Shown here in pieces: positions 25,391-34,791 of a stretch of 64,000 bases of DNA. A program made the translations under genes and the position numbers. The first letter of the stretch is position 1; the number at the start of each line of letters is the position of its first letter. The stretch is from the NCBI GenBank assembly GCA_963807235.1, contig CAWEBF010000009.1:62001-126000 (forward strand), read 5' to 3'. Source of the stretch: CAWEBF01 sp963807235 (GTDB lineage Bacteria > Acidobacteriota > Vicinamibacteria > Vicinamibacterales > UBA2999). The notes below the pieces were generated by a model. The model did no database searches. It was not told the DNA's origin and was given only the letters and a program-made list of their open reading frames with translations.

Positions 25391-25777
25391 TCAGCTGTCG
25401 ATTCTGAAGTGCTCCTTCACCTTGGCGACGACCTGCGCATCGGTGAGTTTGTCAGCCGCCTCGACAGCCACGGAAAGCGCAGCCAACGTCTTCGATCGGC
25501 TGAGACGCCCCTTCAGTTCCAGCTTGGCCTCGCCCGGCCCGACTATCAGAAGGGCGTCCGGCACCCCCATCTGATCGATCACGTCGTCGTAGTACCGGTC
25601 GAGGTGCGCGCGGTGACGCTCCTCGTACTTCTTCTCGCCTCCACCATCCTGCTGGCCCCCGTAATGCGGATGCCCTGAGACGTCAGACTTCACAGTCCTG
25701 GTTGTGACCCGACCCGATGACGACGACACGATGACCGCGCGGCTGTGATCGATCCAGACGCCTACTTGCTGGCTCAT
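25391..25777 (-). CDS. Unknown protein, possibly eRF1-like stress protein
   Basis: A 128-residue cytoplasmic protein with a very strong AAGGAGG site at 5 bases. It starts VGVWIDHSRAVIVS, has a middle rich in His and charged residues (YEERHRAHLDRYYDDVIDQM), then a hydrophobic strand DALLIVGPGEAKLELKGRL and ends VKEHFRIDS. The pattern (DHSRAV, LLIVGPGEAK) resembles bacterial eRF1-like/host-attachment proteins often found with stress genes, but I cannot assign the family firmly. It follows mgtA in the usp-mgtA operon. Confidence 0.7.
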   Translation of the reverse strand: MSQQVGVWIDHSRAVIVSSSSGRVTTRTVKSDVSGHPHYGGQQDGGGEKKYEERHRAHLDRYYDDVIDQMGVPDALLIVGPGEAKLELKGRLSRSKTLAALSVAVEAADKLTDAQVVAKVKEHFRIDS

Positions 25778-25799
25778 GAGACCTCCTTGAAGATCAATC

Positions 25800-28359
25800 C
25801 TAGGCGAATCGTCGGAAAAACCATCCTTTGACCATCTCGCTCGCCACCAGGTAGCCTGCGGTAATTCCGAACAGCAGCAGGACGAACAGCGGGGGCAGTG
25901 GCACGAACCCGAACAGTGCCCCAAGCGGGGTGTAAGGCAGAAAGATCGTCGTGCCCGCCACAATCAGAGTGGCGGCGAGCAGCAGGTAGCCCGGCCGGCT
26001 GCGGAAGAACGGCCTGTGGGTCCGGATCACGAACACGATGAACAGCTCCGTCATCAGCGATTCGACGAACCAGCCGGTCTGGAATTCCTGCTCCGTCGCT
26101 CGCAGCCAGTAGAGCAGCGCGCCGAACGTCAGGTAGTCGAACAGCGAGCTGACCAGCCCGAACACCAGCATGAAGTTCCGGACGAACCGGATGTCCCAGC
26201 GCCGCGGGCGATCCAGTTGCTCTGGGTCTACGGTGTCGGTGGCGATCGTCATCGAGGGGACGTCGGACAGGAAGTTGTTGAGCAGGATCTGCTTCGGCAG
26301 GAGTGGCAGGAAGGGCAGGAAGAGCGATGCGCCCGCCATGCTGACCATATTGCCGAAGTTCGCGCTGGTTGTGATGAACACGTACTTCAGCGTGTTGGCA
26401 AACGTGCGCCGGCCCAGCCGCACACCCTGCGCAAGGACACCGAGGTCGCGTTCCAGGAGAACGATGTCGGCGGCTTCCTTGGCGACGTCCACTGCGCTCT
26501 CAACCGAGATTCCGACGTCCGCGGTGTGGAGCGCACTGGCGTCGTTGATCCCGTCGCCCAGATAACCCACCACGTTGCCCGCCTTGCGGAGCGCCGCCAG
26601 GATGCGTTCCTTCTGATTCGGTTCGATTTCCGCGAAGACGTCCACCTGGCCGACGCGCTGAAGGAGGGCGGTGTCGCTCAACCGGTGGAGATCCTCACCG
26701 GCGATACAGTCGGTCGCTCTACCCCCGCGAGTCGGCCGATTCTTGCGGCCATGAGACGGTTGTCACCGGTGATGATTTTGAGCGTCACGCCGAGCTGGCG
26801 CAGCTCCGCAATGGCGTCGAGCGCGCCTGCCTTCGGCGGATCCTCGAACAGCAGGAACCCGATGAAGGTCATCTGCTGTTCGTCGTCCTTGTCGATGATC
26901 GGATCATCGGTCATGTCCCGGACTGCAACCCCAAGCACCCGGTAGCCTTGTTCGCTATACGCCTCGAAGCGCTGCTCCAGGAGGGCGCGCGCCACTGCGA
27001 TCGGAGTGGTGACGATCTGTTGATCGGCCCGCGTCGTCCGCGCATCGGCGCAGACGTCGAGCACGTTTCGCAGCGCGCCCTTGGTGATCATCGTGTGGCG
27101 GCCCGAATCGGCTGACGCCGTCTCACGCTGCACGACCACGCTGAGTCGCTTGCGAATGAAGTCGTACGGGACCTCGTCCACCTTGACGTGCGCCGCCAGG
27201 TCCCGGCACGGCAGCCGGCGGAGCGCGTCGTCGATCGGATTCGGAAACCCCGATTCGAAGGCGGCGTTGAGCTGGGCGCAGCGCAGGATCTCGTCGCTCG
27301 CGTGGCCATCGGCATCAAGCGCCGCGTGCAGCCTTACCACCCCGTCGGTGAGCGTGCCGGTCTTGTCGGAACAGAGCACGTTCATGCTGCCGAAGTCCTG
27401 GATCGAGTTGAGACGTCGAACGATCACGCGCGAGGCGGCCATCTGCTGCGCGCCCCGGGCGAGCGTGATGCTGACGATGGCGGGGAGCAGCTCCGGGGTG
27501 AGGCCAACGGCAAGTGCGAGCGCGAAGAGGAACGAGTCGATGACCGGACGCTGCAGGTAGACGTTGATGCCGAACATCGCGATGACAAGCAGCATCGTGA
27601 TCTGGATCAGCAGGCCCCCGAAGCGCCGGAGCCCGCGCTCGAACTCTGTCTCGGGCGAGCGGAGCCGAAGCCGCTCGGCGATCTCGCCAAACAGGGTGTT
27701 CGCGCCGGTCTGCACGACCACCGCACGGCCCGTACCGCTCACGACGTGCGATCCGTGGAACAGCACGTTCGTTCGACTGGCGAGCGGAGTATCACCAGCG
27801 AGGTCGCCCGCACTCTTCTCGGCCGGGAAGCTTTCTCCCGTCAGCGTGGATTCGTCGACGAAGAGGTCGATCGAACCGAGGATCCGGCAGTCTGCCGGAA
27901 CGGCCGCGCCCGCCGCCAGCACGATCACATCCCCTGGCACGAGCACATCCTGCGGCAGTTCGACCTCACGGCCGTCGCGCAGTACCGTCACCCTCGTCTC
28001 GATGACCGCGAGGAGCCTGGCCACCGCATTGCCCGCCCGGTGCTCCTGAAGAAAGCCAAGCAGTACGCTGCCGAGCACGATCGCCAGGACGATTACTCCA
28101 TCCGTCGTCTCGCCAAGGAACAGCGAGAGCGTCATCGCGAACAGCAGGAGGATACGAGGGGGCTCCGCAGCTGGTTTAGTAGCAGTCCGAGCGGACGGAT
28201 TGTCCGGGTCTCAGAGCTGCGATTGGGACCGAACCGTTGGAGCCGGTGGTTGGCCTCTGTCTGAGTCAGGCCATCGGGGCGCGCGGCGACCTCCGCGAGG
28301 ACCGCCTCGATTGGAACGGACCAGAACGGTCCGAGCGCGTCACTTTGGTAGAGGCGCAT
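25800..28359 (-). CDS. mgtA: Mg2+-transporting P-type ATPase (frameshifted)
   Basis: About 853 residues. Actuator motif DESTLTGESFPAEK, M4 VGLTPELLPAIVSITLARGA, phosphorylation site CSDKTGTLTDG, nucleotide-binding KGALRNVLDVC and hinge GYLGDGINDASALHTADVGI match MgtA/MgtB (type IIIB). The M5-M6 NNFLSDVPSMTIATD and the 8 to 10 helices follow. These proteins import Mg2+ under low Mg2+ or stress. Shifts near 28135 and 26680 split it into three pieces. ATG 28359 is preferred to TTG 28386. It lies 57 bases after usp, so it is probably read from the sigma-54-like promoter upstream of usp. Confidence 0.88.
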
Positions 28360-28416
28360 GCCAGGGCCAGATAACGACCTGATCAACTGCCGCTGGCTGG
28401 TGCGGGCTGTTGTCCG

Positions 28417-28875
28417 CTACGCGCTCGCCGGCCCCCGCCACGTCAGCACCGGGCATGTCGCGGTCCGTACCACCCTCTCAGCGACGCTGCCGAGCAGCAG
28501 GTGACCGAGGCCGGTGCGGCCGTGCGTGCCCATCACGATGAGATCCGCGTGTGTTTCCCGCGCATGCTCGACGATGCGTTTCGCCGGCGCCCCCATCAAC
28601 ATTACCGTCGAGCTGCCCGGCAGGGTGTTCGTGTGGAGGGCGTGGCGCTCCGCGAGCTGCTCGCGCGCCAAGTCCTCCAGCGACTCTCGGAGCTCGAGCG
28701 GCATCATCACGGTGCCATCCCCGACGAAGGCCCCGGACGTGAACGGGTCGTCGAACACGTGAACCAGGTCGATCGAGGCTTTCAAGTCACTGGCGATAGC
28801 GCGCGCGTACTCGAGCGCCGCGTCTGACGTTGGGCTGAAATCGGTTGGAACCACGATACGTGCGATGCGGATCAT
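28417..28875 (-). CDS. Universal stress protein (UspA family), copy 1
   Basis: A 152-residue single Usp domain. The start RIVVPTDFSPTSDAALEYA and the ATP-binding loop GTHGRTGLGHLLLGSVAERVV (G-2X-G-9X-G-S) are intact, so it likely binds ATP. It is a close paralogue of the copies at 45391 and 53843. A GGGGAGG site precedes the ATG. It heads the usp-mgtA-unknown operon and has one of the clearest sigma-54 promoters in the window. Confidence 0.95.
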   Translation of the reverse strand: MIRIARIVVPTDFSPTSDAALEYARAIASDLKASIDLVHVFDDPFTSGAFVGDGTVMMPLELRESLEDLAREQLAERHALHTNTLPGSSTVMLMGAPAKRIVEHARETHADLIVMGTHGRTGLGHLLLGSVAERVVRTATCPVLTWRGPASA

Positions 28876-28898
28876 CCTGCCTCCCCACCGGCTACCTC

Positions 28899-28914
28899 AG
28901 CATTCGTCGTGCCA
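28899..28914 (-). promoter_or_regulatory. Predicted sigma-54 promoter of the usp-mgtA operon
   Basis: Minus-strand TGGCACGACGAATGCT matches the -24 half perfectly and the -12 half well, with exact spacing. The predicted start point is near 28888, 13 bases before the ATG. Confidence 0.75.
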
Positions 28915-28957
28915 GCCGCAATTGCGGTGCGCTCTGACGACGTGGGCTCCCCAGCGC

Positions 28958-28988
28958 GGATTATTTCGCAGTGCACTGAACTAGTTCC
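28958..28988. promoter_or_regulatory. Tandem palindrome between usp and the DHODH-like gene
   Basis: GGATTATTTCGC (28958-28969) and TGAACTAGTTCC (28977-28988; core GAACTAGTTC is a perfect palindrome) lie with centres about 20 bases apart. They are about 75-95 bases upstream of the usp start point. The block is nearly the same as the pair at 45962-45993 upstream of another usp. Confidence 0.6.
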
Positions 28989-29041
28989 GCAGCTCATCCC
29001 TGGTTGCGCTGGAAACACCGCGGATCAAGCCGGAAACCGGC

Positions 29042-29057
29042 CGGCACGAGAGTTGAA
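29042..29057 (+). promoter_or_regulatory. Imperfect sigma-54-like site before the DHODH-like gene
   Basis: CGGCACGAGAGTTGAA has a strong GGCACG half and TTG at the right spacing, but GA instead of the usual GC. The start point would be near 29068, two bases before GTG 29070. The tandem palindrome lies at a fitting distance (about 86 and 105 bases). Confidence 0.3.
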
Positions 29058-29069
29058 ACTGCCCAGATC

Positions 29070-30062
29070 GTGGATATCTCGACTTCCTATCTCGGACTTA
29101 AGCTCGCGCATCCGTTTGTGGCCGGCGCGTCACCCTTTGGCAAACACCTGGATGGCGTAAGACGCCTCGAGGACGCCGGTTGCGCGGCGGTCGTATTGCA
29201 CTCGATCTTCGAGGAGCAGATCTCGGAGGGGAGCACCGGCCGCGTCAGGCACATGAGCGCCGACGACGAGCAGTTCGCAGAGACGCTGTCGCACTTTCCG
29301 GCGGCAGGCGACTACGCCATGGGCCCTGACGAGTACGCGACCCACGTGACCCGTGTCAAGAAAGCCGTGAGCGTTCCGGTGATCGCATCCATGAATGGGT
29401 CCTCGGCGGAGTCGTGGCTGCGTTTCGCGAAGGTGCTGGAACAGGCTGGCGCCGACGCACTCGAGCTGAACCTGTATGAGGTGGTGACAGATCTCACCAC
29501 CCCGAGCATCGCCGTCGAACAACAGCTGACCAGCATCGTCAAGGACGTGAAGCGACTGGTGAAGATTCCGGTGGCCGTCAAGTTGTCGCCGTTCTTTTCG
29601 GCCTTCGGCAACATGGCGCGACAGCTCGACGAGGCCGGCGCGGACGGCCTGGTGCTCTTCAACCGCTTTTACCAGCCCGACATCGACATCACGACAAGCA
29701 CGGTGGTCTCCCGAGCCGACCTGTCGACCAGCGCAGAGCTGCTGCTGCGTCTGCGGTGGATCGCGATCCTCTTCGGCCGCGTGCGGCCGTCGCTGGCGCT
29801 GACCGGCGGCGTCGAGACGCCGGCCGACGGCATCAAAGCGCTTCTTGCCGGTGCGGACGTGGTCCAGATGATGTCAGCGCTTCTTCGTCATGGACCCGCA
29901 TACGTCATGACGATGCGTCGCGAGCTCGAACATTGGATGGAGTTGAACGATGTCTCGAGACTGAACGAGATGCGCGGAAGACTGAGCCTGCAGACCACCG
30001 GTGATCGGTCGGCGTTCGAGCGCGCTCATTACATCAAGGCGCTGCACACCTGGGCTCGCTAG
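29070..30062 (+). CDS. Dihydroorotate dehydrogenase-like FMN protein
   Basis: A 330-residue TIM-barrel protein of the PyrD-like family. Visible blocks are VDISTSYLGLKLAHPFVAGA at the start, PVIASMNGSS, DALELNLYEV, IPVAVKLSPFF, GADGLVLFNRFYQPD, LALTGGVETPADGIKALLAGADVVQMMSALLRHGP. These give the FMN phosphate loop (GGV and GADVVQMMSA). Such proteins, often annotated dihydroorotate dehydrogenase-like, occur beside anaerobic and stress genes and need not be part of pyrimidine synthesis. GTG 29070 is the likely start. It is divergent from usp across a shared palindrome. Confidence 0.82.
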   Translation: MDISTSYLGLKLAHPFVAGASPFGKHLDGVRRLEDAGCAAVVLHSIFEEQISEGSTGRVRHMSADDEQFAETLSHFPAAGDYAMGPDEYATHVTRVKKAVSVPVIASMNGSSAESWLRFAKVLEQAGADALELNLYEVVTDLTTPSIAVEQQLTSIVKDVKRLVKIPVAVKLSPFFSAFGNMARQLDEAGADGLVLFNRFYQPDIDITTSTVVSRADLSTSAELLLRLRWIAILFGRVRPSLALTGGVETPADGIKALLAGADVVQMMSALLRHGPAYVMTMRRELEHWMELNDVSRLNEMRGRLSLQTTGDRSAFERAHYIKALHTWAR

Positions 30063-30074
30063 GAGGTAGGAAAG

Positions 30075-31499
30075 CTAAGCTTTCACAAGCTTTCGTTCAG
30101 GCTGGTGTTCATGGAGGAACTCGAGTGCAAGAGCAAGCACCTTCTCCATGATCTCCTCGTCCTGCAGGTGGCCGAACTTTGTCCGGAAGGCGCGCAGCGG
30201 CACGACGGCCTTGGCCATCGACCGGTGGCCGCCCGCGCTGCCGATGGCGTTGAAGTACTTGCGGACGAACTCGCCGGCGTTGCGGGAGTAGCCCAGGTTT
30301 CGGACGGAGATGATCAGCGAATCGTGGACGACGCCGGCCACGATCGTCCACTCCATGTCCTCGAGCTGCAGGTAGAAGTCCGCGACGTACGGGATGAAGT
30401 CCTCGCGCGGCAGGTCGCCCAGGAAGGTGCAGAACACTCTCTCCTGGATGCGACCCTTCTGCCGGGCCAGCAGCACGTAGTCCAAGCGCTCCACCGTGAT
30501 ATCGGCGCCCTCCATCTTGCGGATCATCGCCGCGTCGGCCAGCGGGTAGAGATAGGAGAACGCCTCGATGTCCACGCGGTTGGCGTGGCGATTGAAAAAC
30601 AGCGTATCGGACTTGATCGCGTAGAGCATCGCGGTGGCGATGCGCTCCGAGATGTTGGCGTCCACGGCCCGCAGGTGCTCGGTCAGGATGGTCGAGGTGG
30701 AGCCGTAGTCGGCGCGGATGTCCTTGTAGACCGCCGTATAGCCCGTCTGCTCGGGGTGGTGGTCGATGACCAGATCCACGCGATTGATCGCGCCCGAGAA
30801 GTAGTGCGGCTGCACGTCCACCATCGCCACACGGTCGAACTGCGCCAGGTCGGCGGCCGAGATGATCTCGATCTGGATGTCCAGCAGGCTCATCATCCGG
30901 AGGTTCTCCGGACGCGTCACGCCCTCCAGCGCCGCGATCACCGCCGTCTGTCGCGTGCGGCGCAGCACGGTGCGCAGCGCCAGCCCGCTCGCCATGGCAT
31001 CGGGGTCGGGGTCGTTGTGGAGGAGGATGACGACTTTGTCTGCGTCGCTGAAGAAGCGCTGGTACTGCTGCACCCGCAGTCGGGTCAGCGAGCGGCTGAA
31101 CTCGGTGAGGAGCGGTCCGCCGAAGAGCTCCGCCAGCGACAGGTAGTTCAGCTCGGGGAACTGTGCCTTCAGCTCCTCCTCGCGCTTCCGGGTGTGGGGC
31201 GCGCCGACGCCGAGCACGTAGACCAGCGTCGCACCGGCGTCCCAGATGGCCTCGAGGATCCGCTTGAGGCTGTGGCGGCCGTCGTCTTCCACGACCACGC
31301 ACGTGCCGGGCGTCAAGTCGGCCTTGATGTAGGTGTCGGTGCGGCGCGGATCGCCCGCCGAGACGTTCAGCCCGCTGTCGTGGAGCCGCTTGGCCAGCGG
31401 CTTGCCCTCGACCAGGAATTGAATTTCGAAATTTGGCAGCAGGACCTCGTCGAGCATCCTGATGGCCAATTCGGTCTGGCAGACCGCCAGGCACCTCAT
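30075..31499 (-). CDS. TrkA-N/DHH-family phosphoesterase
   Basis: A 474-residue cytoplasmic protein. The N-terminal 130 residues look like a nucleotide-binding regulatory domain (CVVVEDDGRHSLKRILEAIW). The DHH domain follows with LLHNDPDPDAMASGLAL (metal ligands), MVDVQP and VIDHHPEQ, and the DHHA1 domain ends in the substrate loop NAIGSAGGHRSMAKAVV. The family includes NrnA-like nanoRNase/pAp phosphatases, and proteins with this TrkA-N plus DHH layout are common in Acidobacteria and Deltaproteobacteria. It is convergent with the DHODH-like gene, with 12 bases between stops and a GAAAGCT-AGCTTTC dyad there. Confidence 0.88.
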   Translation of the reverse strand: MRCLAVCQTELAIRMLDEVLLPNFEIQFLVEGKPLAKRLHDSGLNVSAGDPRRTDTYIKADLTPGTCVVVEDDGRHSLKRILEAIWDAGATLVYVLGVGAPHTRKREEELKAQFPELNYLSLAELFGGPLLTEFSRSLTRLRVQQYQRFFSDADKVVILLHNDPDPDAMASGLALRTVLRRTRQTAVIAALEGVTRPENLRMMSLLDIQIEIISAADLAQFDRVAMVDVQPHYFSGAINRVDLVIDHHPEQTGYTAVYKDIRADYGSTSTILTEHLRAVDANISERIATAMLYAIKSDTLFFNRHANRVDIEAFSYLYPLADAAMIRKMEGADITVERLDYVLLARQKGRIQERVFCTFLGDLPREDFIPYVADFYLQLEDMEWTIVAGVVHDSLIISVRNLGYSRNAGEFVRKYFNAIGSAGGHRSMAKAVVPLRAFRTKFGHLQDEEIMEKVLALALEFLHEHQPERKLVKA

Positions 31500-31575
31500 G
31501 CTACGCCGTCTTCATACCCCGTAGGTCCTCCATTATACGCCCGCGGATCGGGCGGGCCCCGATGTAGCATCGGCC

Positions 31576-32541
31576 ATGGGCCGGTGGTGTGTGACGTTCG
31601 TGGCTGTGTGCGCCGCTGCGACGGCCGTGTCACACCCGGGCTTGCTCTGGGCGCGGCGATGCCGCCGCCCGCCCAGCAGCCGGTGTTTCGTGCCGTGACC
31701 GACCTCGTGACACTGGGTGTCACAGTGAGCACACGCGGCAACCCGGTCAGCCCGCGTCTCGGCCGTGAGGAGTTCGAGGTGCGCGAGGACGGCGTGCCGC
31801 AGTCGGTGTCCTACTTCGCCGCCGGCGACGACACCGCGACCGCGCCACCGCTGCATCTGGGCCTGCTGTTCGACACGAGCGGCAGCATGGGGGAGGACAT
31901 CCAGCTCGCGCGCACGGCGGCCATCAAGTTCCTCAACACGCTGCCCGAGGCGGTGGACGTCACGCTGGTGGACTTCGACACCGAGGTCCGTGCGGCGCGC
32001 TTCACGCAGCAGGATTTCCCGCGGCTCGTCGAACGGATCCGCTCGCGCAAGCCTCAAGGCTTTACGGCCATGTACGACGCGCTCGGCGTGTACCTGGACG
32101 GTTCGGCGGCCGACGATGGCCGCACCATCCTGGTCGTGTTCAGCGACGGCGGAGACACACGCAGCTCGCTGCGGTTCTCCGAGGCGCTCACCCTGCTGCG
32201 TGCCTCGGACGTCACGGTCTACATAATCGGCCTGATCCAACAGCAATCCGCCAGCGCTCAGGCGGCACAGCGCGCGCTGCTGACACAGCTGGCCGCGGAA
32301 TCGGGCGGTGCGGCCTTCTTCCCCCGGTCGATGCGCGACGTCGAGAGCGCCTACGTGTCGATCGAGGCGCAAATCCGCGGTCAGTACCTCACTGGGATAC
32401 CTGTCCACCAACACCGCGCGCGACGGGCGCTGGCGGCGCGTCGAAGTGCGCGTCCGCCGTGAGGGCCTGAAGGGCGTGGAGGTTCGGACGCGCCGGGGCT
32501 ACTTCGCCCCTTACCAGGCTAGCGAGGCTGCGCCTCGCTAG
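31576..32541 (+). CDS. VWFA-related secreted protein, acidobacterial type (frameshifted)
   Basis: About 320 residues. A signal peptide (VTFVAVCAAATAVSH) is followed, after a probable frame change near 31650, by FRAVTDLVTLGVTVSTRG and GVPQSVSYFAAGDD. The VWA domain has an intact MIDAS motif DTSGSMGED and later TAMYDAL and VFSDGGDTRS. The pre-VWA strand pattern is typical of the VWFA-related acidobacterial domain (TIGR03436). A second shift near 32395 leads to the end RRGYFAPYQASEAAPR. It is probably secreted and binds a protein or metal partner. This family is a useful taxonomic pointer to Acidobacteriota. Confidence 0.82.
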
Positions 32542-32574
32542 TCACAGTGTCTGTTTTGCCCCGCTTCGCGGGGC
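32519..32574 (+). terminator. Two perfect hairpins between the VWFA gene and uvrB
   Basis: CTAGCGAGGC-TGC-GCCTCGCTAG (10-bp stem, 32519-32541, spanning the stop codon) and GCCCCGC-TTC-GCGGGGC (7-bp stem, 32558-32574). No T-run follows either stem. They may act as transcription or mRNA-stability elements. Confidence 0.45.
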
Positions 32575-32636
32575 GGTCTAATCCCCTGTGGTACGATCAT
32601 GCGTTGGCCGGATCGGCACCGGCCGCCCCTACAGCC

Positions 32637-34670
32637 ATGCCAGCAGGTGAGAACGCGTTCAAGCTCGTCAGCGACTTCGAAGTGCGGGGCGACCAGGTGC
32701 ACGCGGTCCCCGAGCTCGTCGACGGACTGAATCGCGGCGACGCGTTCCAGGTGCTCCTCGGCGTGACCGGATCGGGCAAGACCTTCACGATGGCGCAGGT
32801 AGTGGCGCAGGTGAACCGGCCCACGCTGGTCATGGCCCACAACAAGACGCTGGCGGCGCAGCTCTATCAGGAGTTCCGCCGGTTCTTTCCCGAGAACGCG
32901 GTCGAGTACTTCGTCAGCTACTACGACTACTACCAGCCGGAAGCCTACGTGCCCGCCACCGACTCGTACATCGAGAAGGAAGCGACGATCAACGACGAGA
33001 TCGACCGGATGCGGCTGTCGGCCACGCGGTCCCTCTTCGAGCGCCGCGACGTCATCATCGTGGCCAGCGTGTCGTGCATCTACGGCCTGGGGTCGCCCGA
33101 GGCGTACTACGGGATGCTGCTCCCGCTCGAGGTCGGCCAGCGCATCGATCGCGACCAGATTCTGCGGAAGCTGGTGGAGATCCAATACGAGCGCAACGAC
33201 GTGGAGTTCGGGCGCGGCACGTTCCGCGTGCGGGGCGACATCGTCGAAGTGGTGCCGTCCTACGAAGAGCACGCGCTGCGGATCGGGCTCTTCGGCGACG
33301 AGGTGGACGAACTGGCGTGGTTCGATCCGCTCACCGGCAAGGTCATTCGCAAGGTGACCCACGTGTCGGTGTTCCCGAAGTCCCACTTCGTGACCTCGCG
33401 CGAGCGCACAAAGCAGGCGGCCGAGTCGATCAAGCTGGAGCTGGACGAATACCGGGGCTGGCTGGAGAAGGAAGGGAAGCTGCTCGAGGCGCAGCGGCTG
33501 CACCAGCGCACGATGTTCGATCTCGAGATGATGCGCGAGATCGGCTACTGCCACGGGATCGAGAACTACGCCCGCCACCTGACGGGCCGCGCGCCGGGCG
33601 AACCGCCGCCGACGCTGCTCGACTACCTGCCGTCGGACGCGCTCATCATCGTGGACGAAAGCCACCAGTCGGTGCCCCAGGTGCGCGGCATGTACCACGG
33701 CGACCGCTCGCGCAAGGAGGTGCTGGTCACCTACGGCTTCCGGCTGCCATCGGCGCTCGACAACCGGCCACTGTCCTTCGAGGAATGGGAGAAGCGGCTC
33801 CGGCAGGTGGTGTTCGTCTCGGCGACCCCGGGACCCTACGAGCTGACCAGGGCGGGCGGAGTGGTGGTGGAGCAGGTGATCCGGCCCACCGGGCTGATGG
33901 ACCCGCCCATCGAGGTGCGGCCGGTGCGTGGCCAGGTGGACGACCTGCTGCAGGAGATCCGCACCCGGGCCGCGCAGCGCGAACGCGTGCTGGTGACCAC
34001 GCTGACCAAGCGCATGGCCGAGGACCTGACGTCCTATTACCAGGAGCTCGGCGTCAAGGTCCGTTACTTGCATTCGGATATCGACACCTTGGAGCGCGTG
34101 GAGATCCTGAGGGATTTGCGGCGGGGCACGTTCGACGTCCTGGTGGGCATCAACCTCTTGCGGGAGGGCCTGGACCTGCCGGAGGTGTCGCTCGTGGCGA
34201 TCCTGGACGCCGACAAGGAAGGGTTCCTCCGCTCGGCGGGCTCGCTCATCCAGACGTCGGGACGCGCGGCGCGCAACGTGAACGGGCGCGTGATCATGTA
34301 TGCCGACAACATGACGGCGTCGATGAAGTCGGCGATCGCCGAAACCGAACGGCGGCGGGCGCTCCAGGACGCGTACAACACCGAGCACGGCATCACGCCG
34401 GAATCGGTGATCCGCGCGATCGACGACGTGATGTCGAGCGTCTACGAGCGCGACTATTCCTCAGTGCCCCCGGAGCCGCGCGAGGGCCGGCTGACGTTCC
34501 GCAACGCCGCAGAGCGGCAGGCCGAGATCGCCAGGGTCCAGGAGGAGATGCGCGCCGCCGCGGCGAACCTCGACTTCGAGCGCGCGGCCAGCCTGCGGGA
34601 TCGCCTGAAGCTGCTGCGAACGGGAGAACTGGGCCTGGACGTCTCGAACGATCTGAGTCTTTCCAAATGA
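32637..34670 (+). CDS. uvrB: UvrABC system protein B
   Basis: A 678-residue, intact DNA excision repair helicase. Walker A is GVTGSGKTFTMA; the beta-hairpin that clamps DNA is YYDYYQPEAYVPATDSYIEK; Walker B/DEAH-like is IIVDESH; motif VI is QTSGRAARN. The C-terminal UVR domain (EEMRAAAANLDFERAASLRDRLK) binds UvrC/UvrA. ATG 32637 gives the normal N-terminus (FKLVSDFEVRGDQ follows). A possible -10 TACGAT lies at 32592-32597. No sigma-54 signature is seen here. Unlike many neighbours the frame is clean, which shows that indel density varies along the window. Confidence 0.97.
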   Translation: MPAGENAFKLVSDFEVRGDQVHAVPELVDGLNRGDAFQVLLGVTGSGKTFTMAQVVAQVNRPTLVMAHNKTLAAQLYQEFRRFFPENAVEYFVSYYDYYQPEAYVPATDSYIEKEATINDEIDRMRLSATRSLFERRDVIIVASVSCIYGLGSPEAYYGMLLPLEVGQRIDRDQILRKLVEIQYERNDVEFGRGTFRVRGDIVEVVPSYEEHALRIGLFGDEVDELAWFDPLTGKVIRKVTHVSVFPKSHFVTSRERTKQAAESIKLELDEYRGWLEKEGKLLEAQRLHQRTMFDLEMMREIGYCHGIENYARHLTGRAPGEPPPTLLDYLPSDALIIVDESHQSVPQVRGMYHGDRSRKEVLVTYGFRLPSALDNRPLSFEEWEKRLRQVVFVSATPGPYELTRAGGVVVEQVIRPTGLMDPPIEVRPVRGQVDDLLQEIRTRAAQRERVLVTTLTKRMAEDLTSYYQELGVKVRYLHSDIDTLERVEILRDLRRGTFDVLVGINLLREGLDLPEVSLVAILDADKEGFLRSAGSLIQTSGRAARNVNGRVIMYADNMTASMKSAIAETERRRALQDAYNTEHGITPESVIRAIDDVMSSVYERDYSSVPPEPREGRLTFRNAAERQAEIARVQEEMRAAAANLDFERAASLRDRLKLLRTGELGLDVSNDLSLSK

Positions 34671-34770
34671 GTAAGAGACGTCCACGCCCGCGCGGAGCGC
34701 GGGCAATCAGACACTGCTCCAGCGAGGCGGAGCCTGAATGCTCGTCGGTCCGAGGCGGAGCCTCGCTGGA
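34637..34770. repeat. Cluster of inverted and direct repeats between uvrB and mlaE
   Basis: GGACGTCTC (34637) pairs with GAGACGTCC (34675-34683) around the uvrB stop. GCCCGCGC-GGA-GCGCGGGC is a perfect hairpin at 34686-34704. TCCAGCGAGGC (34718) pairs with GCCTCGCTGGA (34760-34770). CGAGGCGGAGCCT occurs twice in direct order (34723, 34751). These resemble the dispersed GC-rich palindromes common in this phylum and may end uvrB transcription. Confidence 0.55.
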
Positions 34771-34791
34771 TCTGCCGGCGACCGGATAATC

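Noticed and set aside
30105..32462. A 785-codon open frame on the plus strand opposite the DHH phosphoesterase
   Set aside because: Most of it is the antisense of a well-recognised protein in high-GC DNA and shows no domain. Only the last part, the VWFA protein, is real.
32538..34388. A 616-codon open frame antisense to uvrB
   Set aside because: It is rich in Arg, His and Leu without any domain, and lies fully inside uvrB.
34637..34770. A CRISPR array
   Set aside because: The repeats are short palindromes and two-copy only, without regular spacing or cas genes.
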